This document shows positions 55,856-64,000 of a DNA stretch of 64,000 nt, piece after piece; the stretch's first letter is position 1; every line of letters begins with the position of its first letter. Source of the stretch: Flagellimonas yonaguniensis (GTDB lineage: Bacteria; Bacteroidota; Bacteroidia; Flavobacteriales; Flavobacteriaceae); the NCBI RefSeq assembly GCF_029193885.1, contig NZ_JARFVB010000015.1:1-64000 (forward strand), read 5' to 3'. Below the pieces are notes generated by a model. The model worked only from the letters and a program-made list of their open reading frames with translations. It was not told where the DNA came from and did not search any database. A program made the position numbers and the translations under genes.

Positions 55856-56698
55856 ATGCGCATCTGTATCATAATTCCCGCACACAATGAGGCTTCTTTT
55901 TTAAAGGATTGCTTGGATTCTTTTGTGGCCCAAACTTATTTGCCCAACGAGCTTATTGTGGTGGATGACAATTCTTCTGATGATACCTTTACCATAGCGA
56001 CCATTTTCGCACAAAAGCATGACTGGATAAAAGTGGTTCAGCGAAGCTCCACCGATGAGCATATCCCAGGTAAAAAAGTGGTGGACACCTTTAATTTTGG
56101 ATTGGGACACACTTCGGAATATGACCTTATTGGCAAGTTTGATGCAGATATCATCCTGCCAAACAACTATTTTGAATTAATCGTCAATCAATTTCAGGCC
56201 AATTGGAAACTAGGAATGTGCTCAGGACTTTTGTACATCAAAAGAGGCAATGATTGGATCTATGAACACATTGCGGACAAAAATCACATCCGAGGACCTA
56301 TCAAGCTCTATCATAAAGCTTGCTTTAACAAAATAGGTGGTTTACGGCCAGGTGTTGGCTGGGACACCGTGGACATCCTTTTAGCCAAATACCATGATTT
56401 TGACACCTTGACGCTCCCCGAACTCCAAGTAAAACATCTTCGACCAACGGGGCATGGGTACAGCACAAAAAACTATCAATCCAAGGGTGTGGCGATGTAC
56501 AAAATGGGCTACGGACTTGTACTGACCAAAATTGCCGCATTGAAAATGGCCTGGCAGGCCAAAAGTCTGAATTTATACGTTCAAGCAGTGCTGGGCTTCC
56601 TGAAGGCTTTCATCCAACAGCAAACGAAATACGTTTCCAAAAAAGAAGGCAAATTCATCCGAAAATATCGTTGGAAAGGAATCAAATCCAAAATCTAA
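55856..56698 (+). CDS. Family 2 glycosyltransferase
   Basis: The 280-residue GT-A enzyme begins RICIIIPAHNEASFLKDCLD and has ELIVVDDNSSDDTFTIATIF (nucleotide-sugar Asp), the DxD-like metal motif GKFDADIILP, and RPGVGWDTVDILLAKYHDF as acceptor region. There is no membrane helix. Donor and acceptor are unknown. It shares its upstream 62 bp with the methyltransferase gene, so both are probably expressed together even though each has its own promoter copy. Confidence 0.88.
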   Translation: MRICIIIPAHNEASFLKDCLDSFVAQTYLPNELIVVDDNSSDDTFTIATIFAQKHDWIKVVQRSSTDEHIPGKKVVDTFNFGLGHTSEYDLIGKFDADIILPNNYFELIVNQFQANWKLGMCSGLLYIKRGNDWIYEHIADKNHIRGPIKLYHKACFNKIGGLRPGVGWDTVDILLAKYHDFDTLTLPELQVKHLRPTGHGYSTKNYQSKGVAMYKMGYGLVLTKIAALKMAWQAKSLNLYVQAVLGFLKAFIQQQTKYVSKKEGKFIRKYRWKGIKSKI

Positions 56699-56952
56699 AC
56701 ACAAACAACTATTTGAATATCAGATATTTTACATGTTATTCTTTATTAACAACAAAGAATTCACTTACAGCTATTCTTCAATAGAACTACAAGTCACATA
56801 CTAAACCAAATTCCGTCAATTCAAATGGGGCATTCATCAATTTTCATCATGGTATTGCCCTAACTGTAAGTAACTTTAAAGATAGCAGCATTCCCAAATA
56901 ATCTTTTGTCCCAGATGTAAAACCCCAACATCATAAAAGGATTCATAAACCA

Positions 56953-59325
56953 ATGAAAAATATGAAACCTGACCTACAATTTCGGAAAAAGCTATTTTTC
57001 CCTCTGGCTTTCTTGTTGTTGATCGGTTCTGCTACGGCTCAAATTCCAGGGCAAAGCTATTTTGATGATACTGGGTATGTGGAATATATCGCTGGAAACT
57101 ACCCATTGATTATTTCCATTCCCCACGGTGGTTATGAAACACCTGATGAGATTGCAGATAGAGATTGCAATGAGTGTGTGTATATCCGAGACTCATTCAC
57201 ACAAGAAATCGGGAGAAGCATTATGCAGTATTTTTTCGAGGAAACAGGCCACTATCCGCACGTAATCATCAATTTACTGGATAGAAGTAAATTAGACACC
57301 AATCGTCCAATAGAGGACGGTGCCGATGGTGATCCTATTGGTGAAGAGGCTTGGACCAATTATCAAGATTACATAGAGACAACCAAAACAAAAATTGTAC
57401 AAGAATTTGGTAGAGGGCTGTTAATCGACCTGCATGGTCATGCGCATCCAATTCAACGAATAGAGTTAGGCTACATTCTGACACACAGTGACCTTAACCA
57501 AACTGACGAAACCCTGAACACTCCCTTTCATATCAATCGGAACAGCATTAAAAACCTTGTTAAGGAGAATCCTTTAGATCTGGAGCACTCTGAATTGGTC
57601 CGAGGTCCACTAAGTTTCGGTGCACTTATCCATAGTAAGGGATATCCTGCCGTTCCGAGTCCCGAAGACCCATATCCCGAGTTCGATGATCCTTATTTTA
57701 ATGGAGGATACAATGTATATTATCATGGAGCCCATTTTAATGACAACTTTGATGCCTTTCAAATCGAAGCAGATCAAAATATTAGATTAAATGGCGACCA
57801 ACCCCAAACAAGAGAATTATTTGCAGAGTCTTGCGCGAACAGTATTAAAGAATATTTAAGCCTTCACTATGGAATTGGCAGCATCGATTTTGACGAAGAT
57901 GGAACACTATCGGATGTGGATTGTGATGATTTCAATCCCGATATCAACCCAGATGCAGAAGAGGTTCCCTACAATGGCATAGATGATGATTGCGACCCTG
58001 CCACTCCTGACGATGACCTAGATGAGGACGGATTCAACCAAGCCAATGATTGCGATGACAATAACCCCAACATCAACCCAGATGCAGAAGAGGTTCCCTA
58101 CAACGGTATCGATGATGACTGCAACCCCGACACCCTCGACGGCGACCTTGACCAGGATGGTTTCATCAATGCGGAGGACTGTGATGACAGCGACCCTGAC
58201 ATCAATCCAGATGCAGAAGAGGTTCCGTACAATGGTATCGATAATGATTGTAATCCCGCAACTCTTGACGACGACCTAGATCAGGATGGGTTCAACCATG
58301 CGGAGGACTGTGATGACAGCGACCCTGACATCAATCCAGATACAGAAGAGATTCCGTACAATGGTATCGACGATGATTGTGACCCTGCAACTCCTGACGA
58401 TGACCTAGATGAGGATGGTTTCATCAATGCGGAGGACTGTGATGACAGCGACCCTGACATCAATCCAGATGCAGAAGAGGTTCCGTACAATGGTATCGAT
58501 GATGATTGTAATCCCGCAACTCTTGACGACGACCTAGATCAGGATGGGTTCAACCATGCGGAGGACTGTGACGACTCCGACCCAAATATAAATCCAGATG
58601 CGGAGGAGGTTCCGTACAATGGTATCGACGATGATTGTGACCCTGCCACTCCTGACGACGACCTCGACCAGGATGGTTTCAACCATGCGGAGGACTGTGA
58701 TGACAGTGACCCTGACATCAATCCAGATGCGGAGGAGATTCCCTACAATGGCATAGATGATGACTGCGACCCCGACACCCTCGACGATGACCTAGATCAG
58801 GATGGGTTCAACCATGCGGAGGACTGTGATGACAGCGACCCTGACATCAATCCAGATGGGGAGGAGATTCCCTACAATGGCATAGATGATGACTGCGACC
58901 CCGACACCCTCGACGATGACCTAGATCAGGATGGGTTCATCAATGCAGAGGACTGTGATGACAGTGACCCTGACATCAATCCATATGCAGCGGAAACAGT
59001 AAACAATCAAGTGGATGAAAATTGCGATGGCATCATTGAGGTCACATCCTCATCTGAACCTAAACCTGAGCCTGAGCCTGAGCAAAAGAACACAAACGAA
59101 TTCTTTATATACCCTAATCCAGCCAACGAAAACCTATACATTGTAAAACCCGACAATCATGATTTCACAATTGAAATCTTTGATGTCAAAAACCGCTTAG
59201 TACTTAGCTATAAAAATAAATACCCAATAAACATTGAGCATTTATCCAACGGTATTTATTTTGTTCTTTACCATGATTTAGTGGTCGGTAAAAGGATTGC
59301 CAAAAAATTAATCATAAATAGATAA
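56953..59325 (+). CDS. Secreted N-formylglutamate-amidohydrolase-like protein with nine MopE-type repeats and a T9SS sorting domain
   Basis: The 790 residues have a signal peptide (KKLFFPLAFLLLIGSATAQ). Residues about 40-310 resemble N-formylglutamate amidohydrolase: SIPHGGYETPDE, LLDRSKLDTNR and LLIDLHGHAHPIQ, a zinc-hydrolase layout. From residue 312 (nt 57886) come nine tandem units of 43 residues, of the kind DLDQDGFNHAEDCDDSDPDI, then NPDAEEVPYNGIDDDCDP, with DxDxDG calcium-like and DC...DDDC cysteine pairs, as in MopE metal-binding repeats. The last 75 residues (FFIYPNPANENLYIV to KKLIIN) are a type A type IX sorting domain. It is probably attached to the surface or released. Catalysis and substrate are unproven. 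The downstream lipoprotein ATG abuts its stop. Confidence 0.87.
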   Translation: MKNMKPDLQFRKKLFFPLAFLLLIGSATAQIPGQSYFDDTGYVEYIAGNYPLIISIPHGGYETPDEIADRDCNECVYIRDSFTQEIGRSIMQYFFEETGHYPHVIINLLDRSKLDTNRPIEDGADGDPIGEEAWTNYQDYIETTKTKIVQEFGRGLLIDLHGHAHPIQRIELGYILTHSDLNQTDETLNTPFHINRNSIKNLVKENPLDLEHSELVRGPLSFGALIHSKGYPAVPSPEDPYPEFDDPYFNGGYNVYYHGAHFNDNFDAFQIEADQNIRLNGDQPQTRELFAESCANSIKEYLSLHYGIGSIDFDEDGTLSDVDCDDFNPDINPDAEEVPYNGIDDDCDPATPDDDLDEDGFNQANDCDDNNPNINPDAEEVPYNGIDDDCNPDTLDGDLDQDGFINAEDCDDSDPDINPDAEEVPYNGIDNDCNPATLDDDLDQDGFNHAEDCDDSDPDINPDTEEIPYNGIDDDCDPATPDDDLDEDGFINAEDCDDSDPDINPDAEEVPYNGIDDDCNPATLDDDLDQDGFNHAEDCDDSDPNINPDAEEVPYNGIDDDCDPATPDDDLDQDGFNHAEDCDDSDPDINPDAEEIPYNGIDDDCDPDTLDDDLDQDGFNHAEDCDDSDPDINPDGEEIPYNGIDDDCDPDTLDDDLDQDGFINAEDCDDSDPDINPYAAETVNNQVDENCDGIIEVTSSSEPKPEPEPEQKNTNEFFIYPNPANENLYIVKPDNHDFTIEIFDVKNRLVLSYKNKYPINIEHLSNGIYFVLYHDLVVGKRIAKKLIINR
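57886..59037 (+). repeat. Nine tandem 129-bp coding repeats
   Basis: The units begin every 129 bp from 57886, with unit 9 starting at 58918 and divergent at its end. Stretches between units are nearly identical at the DNA level, including synonymous positions. Units 3-6 alternate NPATLDD and DPATPDD endings, indicating a two-unit (258-bp) duplication. Confidence 0.9.
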
Positions 59326-59769
59326 ATGAAATCAAAATTAACTCTTATCGTTACTTTCTTATTCGTACTACTAGCTTGTAAAGAAGACTGTAATGAATGT
59401 TTCACACCTCCTCAACCGCTGCTTTTTGAACTTATAGGCCTAGAAACTGGGGCTAATTTGATTTCCAATGGAACTTATTCTTCCAACGATATTAAGGTTG
59501 TTGATCAATCAAACAACCAAGCTTTGGAATTCTCCATTGTTCAAGATGGGGATATTGATTTAATAAACATCAACTCCATTGGTTGGGAATCGGAAGCTGT
59601 CAATTATCAAATCATCGCTTCTGACAACCTTATTTTCTCTTTACAGGTCAATGCTGAAAGAATAACAGAAGGCTGTTGCTCTTACACCAAATTCACGACC
59701 ATTGAAATATCCCATTCGAATTACGAAATAGATTATGAAACAGGAATTTATAGGGTTTTTATTGAATAA
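59326..59769 (+). CDS. Lipoprotein of unknown function
   Basis: The 147 residues start with a lipobox signal (MKSKLTLIVTFLFVLLACKE, cysteine in LLAC) followed by DCNECF. The body is probably a beta-sandwich, and I do not recognise it. It begins immediately after the stop of the repeat-containing hydrolase (TAAATG), so translational coupling is likely and the two proteins may work together at the surface. It ends 1 bp from the convergent phosphatase. Confidence 0.72.
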   Translation: MKSKLTLIVTFLFVLLACKEDCNECFTPPQPLLFELIGLETGANLISNGTYSSNDIKVVDQSNNQALEFSIVQDGDIDLININSIGWESEAVNYQIIASDNLIFSLQVNAERITEGCCSYTKFTTIEISHSNYEIDYETGIYRVFIE

Positions 59770-59770
59770 A

Positions 59771-61441
59771 TTATTCCAAAACCTCCCCAATCGGATGTCC
59801 AGTAGCCCCATTCGGGAATGCAATGCCCAACAAAGCGGCAATAGTGGGTGCAACATCGGGAATTTCCGTGCGGTTTACCGTGCTTCCTTGCTTAATGCCC
59901 TTTCCGTAAAGCAATAACGGAACATGGGTATCGTAAATCTGTGCAGAACCATGGGTGGAACCGGTTCTTCCATATGAAATATATCCCACACTTGGCACCA
60001 AAAGCACATCACCCGAACGTTTTTGATTATAGCCGTTCTGTAAAATGTACGGTATACCTTTGGTATAATCGTTATGCCACATTTGGTCTGCCGTGTAGAC
60101 TTGGCTTATGCCCTCATAAGACAATAATTCCCGTGCAATATCCTCTTGGGCATCGTCCAAATCAATATCCAAATTGGCCAAAATCTTGTGGTCCAAAAAC
60201 AATTGATAATTGGAAAGGTCCCTTACCACATCGGTAGTTCCGTATTTATACTGAAGAAACTCGGCAAACTTTGTCTGCATCCCTCCCATATCCAAATAAC
60301 CTGCTGGAATTTTGGAATCCATCAGGTATGAAGGTACATTGACCGCTGCATGATCTGCGGTTAGGAAAACTGTATATTCCCCTTCGCCCACTTTTTCATC
60401 CAAAGTGGAAAAAATTCGGGCCAAATCTTGATCCAATCGAATGTAGGTATCCTCAATTTCCTTGGAATTTACTCCAAAAAAGTGCCCCACATAATCGGTA
60501 CTGGAAAAACTGATGGCCAAGAAATCGGTTATGGCATCAGCACCCAAATCTTCTGCTTCCAAAGCAGCTAGGGCAAAATCAGCAGTGATGCTGTTCCCGT
60601 ACGGACTCCTTCTTATCAAATCAAACTGACCGTTTTGATCCCAAATGGCAGGTAAGTCGTGTGGAAACGTATTGGTTGCTTCTCCTTTTTGTAGTCCCTC
60701 ATAATTATTGGCATCCAATCCACTTTCCACGTATGTTTCAATAGGTTTTAAGGTATTCCAAGGCTTTTTATAGACTTCAACCTTGTCCGAGGCATTAAAA
60801 TCCGCCACCCATTGTGGCAATTCATCCATATAATAGGAACTGGTTATCCAGTTTCCTGTTTCCCCTCCTTCAAACCAATATGCCGCATTGGCAGCATGGC
60901 CTGCAGGTAAAATGGCTCCTCTATCCTTTAAGGCCACCCCGATGACCTTTCCTCTCTTTTGGGTATGCAAACGCAACTGATCTGTAATCGTGGTCACAAG
61001 CATTCGGTGCGGGGACATTTGCCCAGCATCCGATGATGTTCCCACAGAAGTGTAACTATCATCCCCTGCGCAGTATACATCCTCTCCAGATTCCTTATCG
61101 AACCAATCGTTCCCAATAATACCGTGCATGGATGGTGTTGTGCCCGTATAAACGGATGTATGCCCGGGCCCCGTACTGGTTGGCGCATAATTAAAATGGT
61201 TGTTTTTACAATTGAACCCTTCATTCACCAATCTTTTAAATCCTCCTTCGCCATATTGATTCCAAAAACGGGTCAAATAGTCATATCGCATTTGGTCCAC
61301 GACAATACCCACGACCAATTTCGGAGTTTGTGCAATAGGTACCGGTTGAGGTGCTGCATCGTTCTTTTTCCTGCGTTGACCATAAGTGATACTGATCATG
61401 CACAATGCTAAAATGGATACTAAAAGGTTGGTTGTTCTCAT
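59771..61441 (-). CDS. PafA-type alkaline phosphatase
   Basis: The 556-residue exported enzyme (signal peptide to about ITYGQ) belongs to the alkaline phosphatase superfamily. Zinc and catalytic elements are VVDQMRYDYL, the nucleophile T90 in APTSTGPGHTSVYTG, VGVALKDRGAI-like sequence with K172 and R174 as in PafA of Elizabethkingia (K-x-R contacts the phosphate), FSSTDYVGHFFG and FLTADHAAVN. It should act on phosphate monoesters in the periplasm, independent of phosphate starvation in known cases. Assignment to PafA rather than NPP phosphodiesterases rests on the KxR pair. Confidence 0.88.
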   Translation of the reverse strand: MRTTNLLVSILALCMISITYGQRRKKNDAAPQPVPIAQTPKLVVGIVVDQMRYDYLTRFWNQYGEGGFKRLVNEGFNCKNNHFNYAPTSTGPGHTSVYTGTTPSMHGIIGNDWFDKESGEDVYCAGDDSYTSVGTSSDAGQMSPHRMLVTTITDQLRLHTQKRGKVIGVALKDRGAILPAGHAANAAYWFEGGETGNWITSSYYMDELPQWVADFNASDKVEVYKKPWNTLKPIETYVESGLDANNYEGLQKGEATNTFPHDLPAIWDQNGQFDLIRRSPYGNSITADFALAALEAEDLGADAITDFLAISFSSTDYVGHFFGVNSKEIEDTYIRLDQDLARIFSTLDEKVGEGEYTVFLTADHAAVNVPSYLMDSKIPAGYLDMGGMQTKFAEFLQYKYGTTDVVRDLSNYQLFLDHKILANLDIDLDDAQEDIARELLSYEGISQVYTADQMWHNDYTKGIPYILQNGYNQKRSGDVLLVPSVGYISYGRTGSTHGSAQIYDTHVPLLLYGKGIKQGSTVNRTEIPDVAPTIAALLGIAFPNGATGHPIGEVLE

Positions 61442-61465
61442 GCTAAAGTTTTAATCAAGTAAGGG

Positions 61466-61473
61466 CAAAACTA
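61466..61473 (-). promoter_or_regulatory. -7 box of the PafA-type gene
   Basis: The minus strand reads TAGTTTTG, a full match, 24 nt before the ATG at 61441. The -33 element is a weak TTTTT. Confidence 0.5.
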
Positions 61474-61528
61474 TTGAATTCTCCCGTTTAAAAATTTAAA
61501 TGAAGGTTAAATGCTGCACAATATTCTT

Positions 61529-61536
61529 ATTTTTAT
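61529..61536 (+). promoter_or_regulatory. -7-like box of the MlaE-type gene
   Basis: TATTTTTA, one mismatch from consensus, lies 21 nt before the ATG at 61558. Confidence 0.35.
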
Positions 61537-61557
61537 GACCTCAAGTCCAAAAAACGC

Positions 61558-62295
61558 ATGAAATACCTAGAAGCGATTGGAAAATACTTCATCATGGTTT
61601 GGGAAGTATTTAAAAAACCTACCAAATGGCGCATCATGAAAACCTTGATCTTCAAGGAAATTGATGAGTTGGTCTATGGCGCCATGGGCATCATTATATT
61701 CATCTCCTTTTTTATAGGAGGGGTTGTTACCATACAAACCGCATTGAACCTTACCAATCCACTTTTACCAAAAAGTCTTATTGGTTTTGCGGCAAGACAA
61801 TCTGTTATTTTGGAGTTTGCCCCCACTTTCACCTCTATCATCATGGCGGGAAAGGTAGGGTCTTATATTACTTCGAGCATAGGCACCATGAGGGTTACCG
61901 AACAAATTGATGCCCTTGAGGTAATGGGAATCAACTCGTTGAACTATTTGGTGTTCCCAAAAATCGTGGCCGTCATGTTGTACCCCTTCGCCGTTGCGAT
62001 TTCCATGTTTGTAGGTATTTTGGGAGGATGGGTAGCAGCCGTATTCGGCGGTTTTGCCCCAAGTGGCGATTTTATTCAGGGACTACAAATGGATTTTAAT
62101 GCCTATCACGTAACATACGCCTTAATAAAATCGGTTGTTTTTGCCTTTGTGATCGCTACGGTGCCCTCATACCACGGATATTACATGACTGGTGGCGCAC
62201 TGGAAGTGGGCAAGGCCAGTACCACATCTTTTGTTTGGACGAGTGTCGTAATTATTATTTTGAACTACATACTAACACAACTTTTGCTTGGCTGA
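61558..62295 (+). CDS. MlaE-family ABC transporter permease
   Basis: The 245 residues have five or six membrane helices and the MlaE signature EFAPTFTSIIMAGKVGSYIT, SSIGTMRVTEQIDALEVMGI. It probably forms, with the next gene's ATPase, an inner-membrane lipid transporter that keeps outer-membrane asymmetry. The expected MCE-domain protein (MlaD) is not in the visible sequence. Its stop overlaps the ATPase start (TGATG). Confidence 0.92.
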   Translation: MKYLEAIGKYFIMVWEVFKKPTKWRIMKTLIFKEIDELVYGAMGIIIFISFFIGGVVTIQTALNLTNPLLPKSLIGFAARQSVILEFAPTFTSIIMAGKVGSYITSSIGTMRVTEQIDALEVMGINSLNYLVFPKIVAVMLYPFAVAISMFVGILGGWVAAVFGGFAPSGDFIQGLQMDFNAYHVTYALIKSVVFAFVIATVPSYHGYYMTGGALEVGKASTTSFVWTSVVIIILNYILTQLLLG

Positions 62296-63062
62296 TGATA
62301 GAGGTAGAAAACATACACAAATCGTTTGGGGACAATCATGTCCTAAAAGGAATTTCCACACGTTTTGATAAAGGCAAGACCAACTTGATCATTGGTCAGA
62401 GTGGTTCCGGTAAAACAGTTTTCCTAAAATGCCTCTTGGGGCTTTTTGAGCCCGACGAAGGCAACATTTATTACAATGGCCAATGCTATTCCGAGCTTTC
62501 GATAAAAGAAAAAAGGAACCTACGGCAAGAAATGGGCATGGTGTTCCAGGGAAGTGCACTTTTTGACTCCATGACGGTGGAAGGCAACGTCATGTTCCCA
62601 TTGGATATGTTCACCAACCAATCTCAGTCCGAAAAGCAAGATCGGGTAGATTTTGTTTTGAAGCGGGTCAACTTGGTGGATGCACACAAAAGGTATCCCG
62701 CAGAAATTTCAGGGGGGATGCAAAAAAGAGTCGCCATTGCAAGAGCCATTGTGATGAACCCAAAATACTTGTTTTGTGATGAACCCAACTCTGGACTAGA
62801 TCCCAAAACAGCCATTTTAATTGATAATCTAATACATGAGATCACACAGGAATACGACATTACCACAGTGATCAATACCCACGATATGAACTCCGTAATG
62901 GAAATCGGGGAGAAAATCATTTTCTTAAAAAACGGACATAAGGAATGGGAAGGTACCAACAAAGAAATCTTTAAAACGGATAACAAGGCCGTTACTGATT
63001 TTGTCTATTCTTCCGAGCTCTTTAAAAAAGTGCGGCAAATGTATATCGAGGAGAGAAATTAA
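62295..63062 (+). CDS. ABC transporter ATP-binding protein, MlaF type
   Basis: The 255-residue nucleotide-binding domain has Walker A IIGQSGSGKTVFLK, the Q loop in GMVFQGSALFDSM, signature EISGGMQKRVAIARA, Walker B YLFCDEPNSGLDP and the switch in INTHDMNSV. The start at 62295 overlaps the permease stop. An earlier in-frame start at 62235 would lie inside the permease gene. The signature, with its GGMQKR, and the order E-F match Mla and Mce systems. Confidence 0.92.
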   Translation: MIEVENIHKSFGDNHVLKGISTRFDKGKTNLIIGQSGSGKTVFLKCLLGLFEPDEGNIYYNGQCYSELSIKEKRNLRQEMGMVFQGSALFDSMTVEGNVMFPLDMFTNQSQSEKQDRVDFVLKRVNLVDAHKRYPAEISGGMQKRVAIARAIVMNPKYLFCDEPNSGLDPKTAILIDNLIHEITQEYDITTVINTHDMNSVMEIGEKIIFLKNGHKEWEGTNKEIFKTDNKAVTDFVYSSELFKKVRQMYIEERN

Positions 63063-63157
63063 GTTAATACCATAACTCCTAAAAATGTTAACCAAACCTT
63101 AATTTGAACGTGCCGTTTATTTAACGAAAAATCCTGAATTTTCGTAAAAAATCAACC

Positions 63158-64000
63158 ATGCCACGTTTTTATTTCCTCATCCTTTCTTTTTTGTCCCTTT
63201 CAACTGTCTTTGCCCAAGACAAACCTACCATCTACATCGATATCCCCACGCAACAAAAACCCTGGAACCATATCGATTGGAACGCCTCTCCAGAGCAATT
63301 TCAATTTGCCATCGTTACCGACCGAACCGGTGGCCACCGACCTGGGGTTTTCCCTACCGGAATTAAGAAATTGAACTTGTTACAACCCGAATTTGTAATG
63401 AGCGTTGGCGATTTTATCGAGGGGTATACCCGCGACACAGTCCGGTTGAACCAAGAATGGAAGGAATTCAATGGCTTTATATCCCAACTCGAAGCTCCAT
63501 TTTTCTATATTCCCGGAAACCATGACATTACCAATGAGGTCATGGAAGAAAAATGGGAAGAAATGTTCGGGGTGTCCTATTATCATTTTGTTTATAAAGA
63601 TGTGCTTTTTCTTTGTTTGAATTCCGAAGACAATTTGCGTGGTGCCGGAAAAGGAACCATTGATGATGAACAGTACGAATACATCAAAAAAGTATTGGAG
63701 GAAAACAAAGACGTGAAATGGACGCTGGCCTTCTTGCACCAACCACTTTGGGTCCAAGACGACACAAAACGATGGAACGATGTGGAAAAATTGCTTCAAG
63801 ACAGACCGCACAACGTTTTTGCAGGACACTATCACAGATACTGGAAAACACAAAGGAACAATGGCAAATATATTGCCTTGGCGACCACGGGTGGTGGGAG
63901 TCAACTCAGAGGGAAGGCGTATGGCGAATTCGACCATGTGGTTTGGGTCACTATGACAGAAGAAGGCCCCATTTTGGCCAATTTGTTCTTGGATGGTATC
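63158..64000 (+). CDS. Exported calcineurin-like metallophosphoesterase, 3-prime end outside the window
   Basis: From the ATG at 63158 the frame is open to the edge (281 codons). A signal peptide (PRFYFLILSFLSLSTVFAQ) precedes a metallophosphoesterase: FAIVTDRTGGHRPG (motif I, with D-R in place of D-x-H), VGDFIEGYTRD (motif II), IPGNHDITNE (motif III), FLHQPLWV (motif IV) and AGHYHRYWKT (motif V). It should hydrolyse phosphate esters outside the cytoplasm. The C-terminus is missing, so a type IX sorting domain cannot be checked. It is separate from the Mla pair (95 bp). Confidence 0.87.
   Translation, partial: MPRFYFLILSFLSLSTVFAQDKPTIYIDIPTQQKPWNHIDWNASPEQFQFAIVTDRTGGHRPGVFPTGIKKLNLLQPEFVMSVGDFIEGYTRDTVRLNQEWKEFNGFISQLEAPFFYIPGNHDITNEVMEEKWEEMFGVSYYHFVYKDVLFLCLNSEDNLRGAGKGTIDDEQYEYIKKVLEENKDVKWTLAFLHQPLWVQDDTKRWNDVEKLLQDRPHNVFAGHYHRYWKTQRNNGKYIALATTGGGSQLRGKAYGEFDHVVWVTMTEEGPILANLFLDGI

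Noticed and set aside
57886..59037. Regularly spaced repeats resembling a CRISPR array
   Set aside because: The period is 129 bp with no unique spacers, and the units lie in one long reading frame that encodes a known repeat type.
63380..63937. Minus-strand open frame (185 codons) near the right edge
   Set aside because: It overlaps the metallophosphoesterase frame, which has all five motifs and a signal peptide and is open to the window end.

Overview
The window reads as chromosomal DNA of a marine-type Flavobacteriaceae (Bacteroidota), probably near Muricauda/Allomuricauda. This is inferred from protein style, not from a search. Supporting signs are Bacteroidota promoters (TTTG, about 19-23 bp, TAnnTTTG), a type IX secretion C-terminal sorting domain, a DUF5723 outer-membrane protein, a hypoxanthine phosphoribosyltransferase-adenylate kinase fusion, and a str-S10-spc-alpha ribosomal block without tuf. 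I recognise no rRNA, tRNA or CRISPR array.

Left edge (1-2.9 kb) is accessory. It holds the end of an IS3-family element, a small unknown gene, an orphan TIR-domain protein with an intact WxxxE motif, and a six-helix membrane protein bracketed by two clusters of palindromic repeats. One repeat is a 79-bp unit with 11-bp terminal inverted repeats and two internal hairpins.

From 2.9 to 11.4 kb are two tandem arginine-deiminase-superfamily hydrolases (CtlX and DDAH types), a small exported protein, citrate synthase, a GT5 glycogen synthase, enolase and carA.

From 11.4 to 28.6 kb the minus strand carries one translational block: rpsL-rpsG-fusA-rpsJ through rpoA-rplQ. It has a textbook promoter upstream of rpsL and a strong terminator after rplQ. 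Only two internal spacers are large, rpsJ-rplC (167 bp) and rpsK-rpsD (108 bp), and both contain potential hairpins.

From 28.6 to 50 kb are short operons, often convergent with almost no spacing: rlmB, rhomboid protease, rarA, an exported-protein trio with DUF5723, radC/deacetylase-like/yjjG, a degenerate Mpl-like Mur ligase, cupin-SDR, a LytS/LytTR two-component pair, obgE with the hpt-adk fusion, purK-purE, a one-EF-hand membrane protein, an M3 peptidase, and an ECF sigma factor with a zinc-finger anti-sigma candidate. Several genes have the -7 box only 4-8 nt before the start codon, predicting leaderless mRNAs.

From 50 to 64 kb are a UbiA-like membrane protein, gcvP, and a KAS III-like enzyme followed by a methyltransferase and a GT2 glycosyltransferase, the last two each preceded by almost the same 62 bp. 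Next come a secreted N-formylglutamate-amidohydrolase-like protein with nine 43-residue MopE-type repeats and a type IX sorting domain, a co-translated lipoprotein, a PafA-type phosphatase, an MlaE/MlaF transporter pair and a metallophosphoesterase cut by the right edge.
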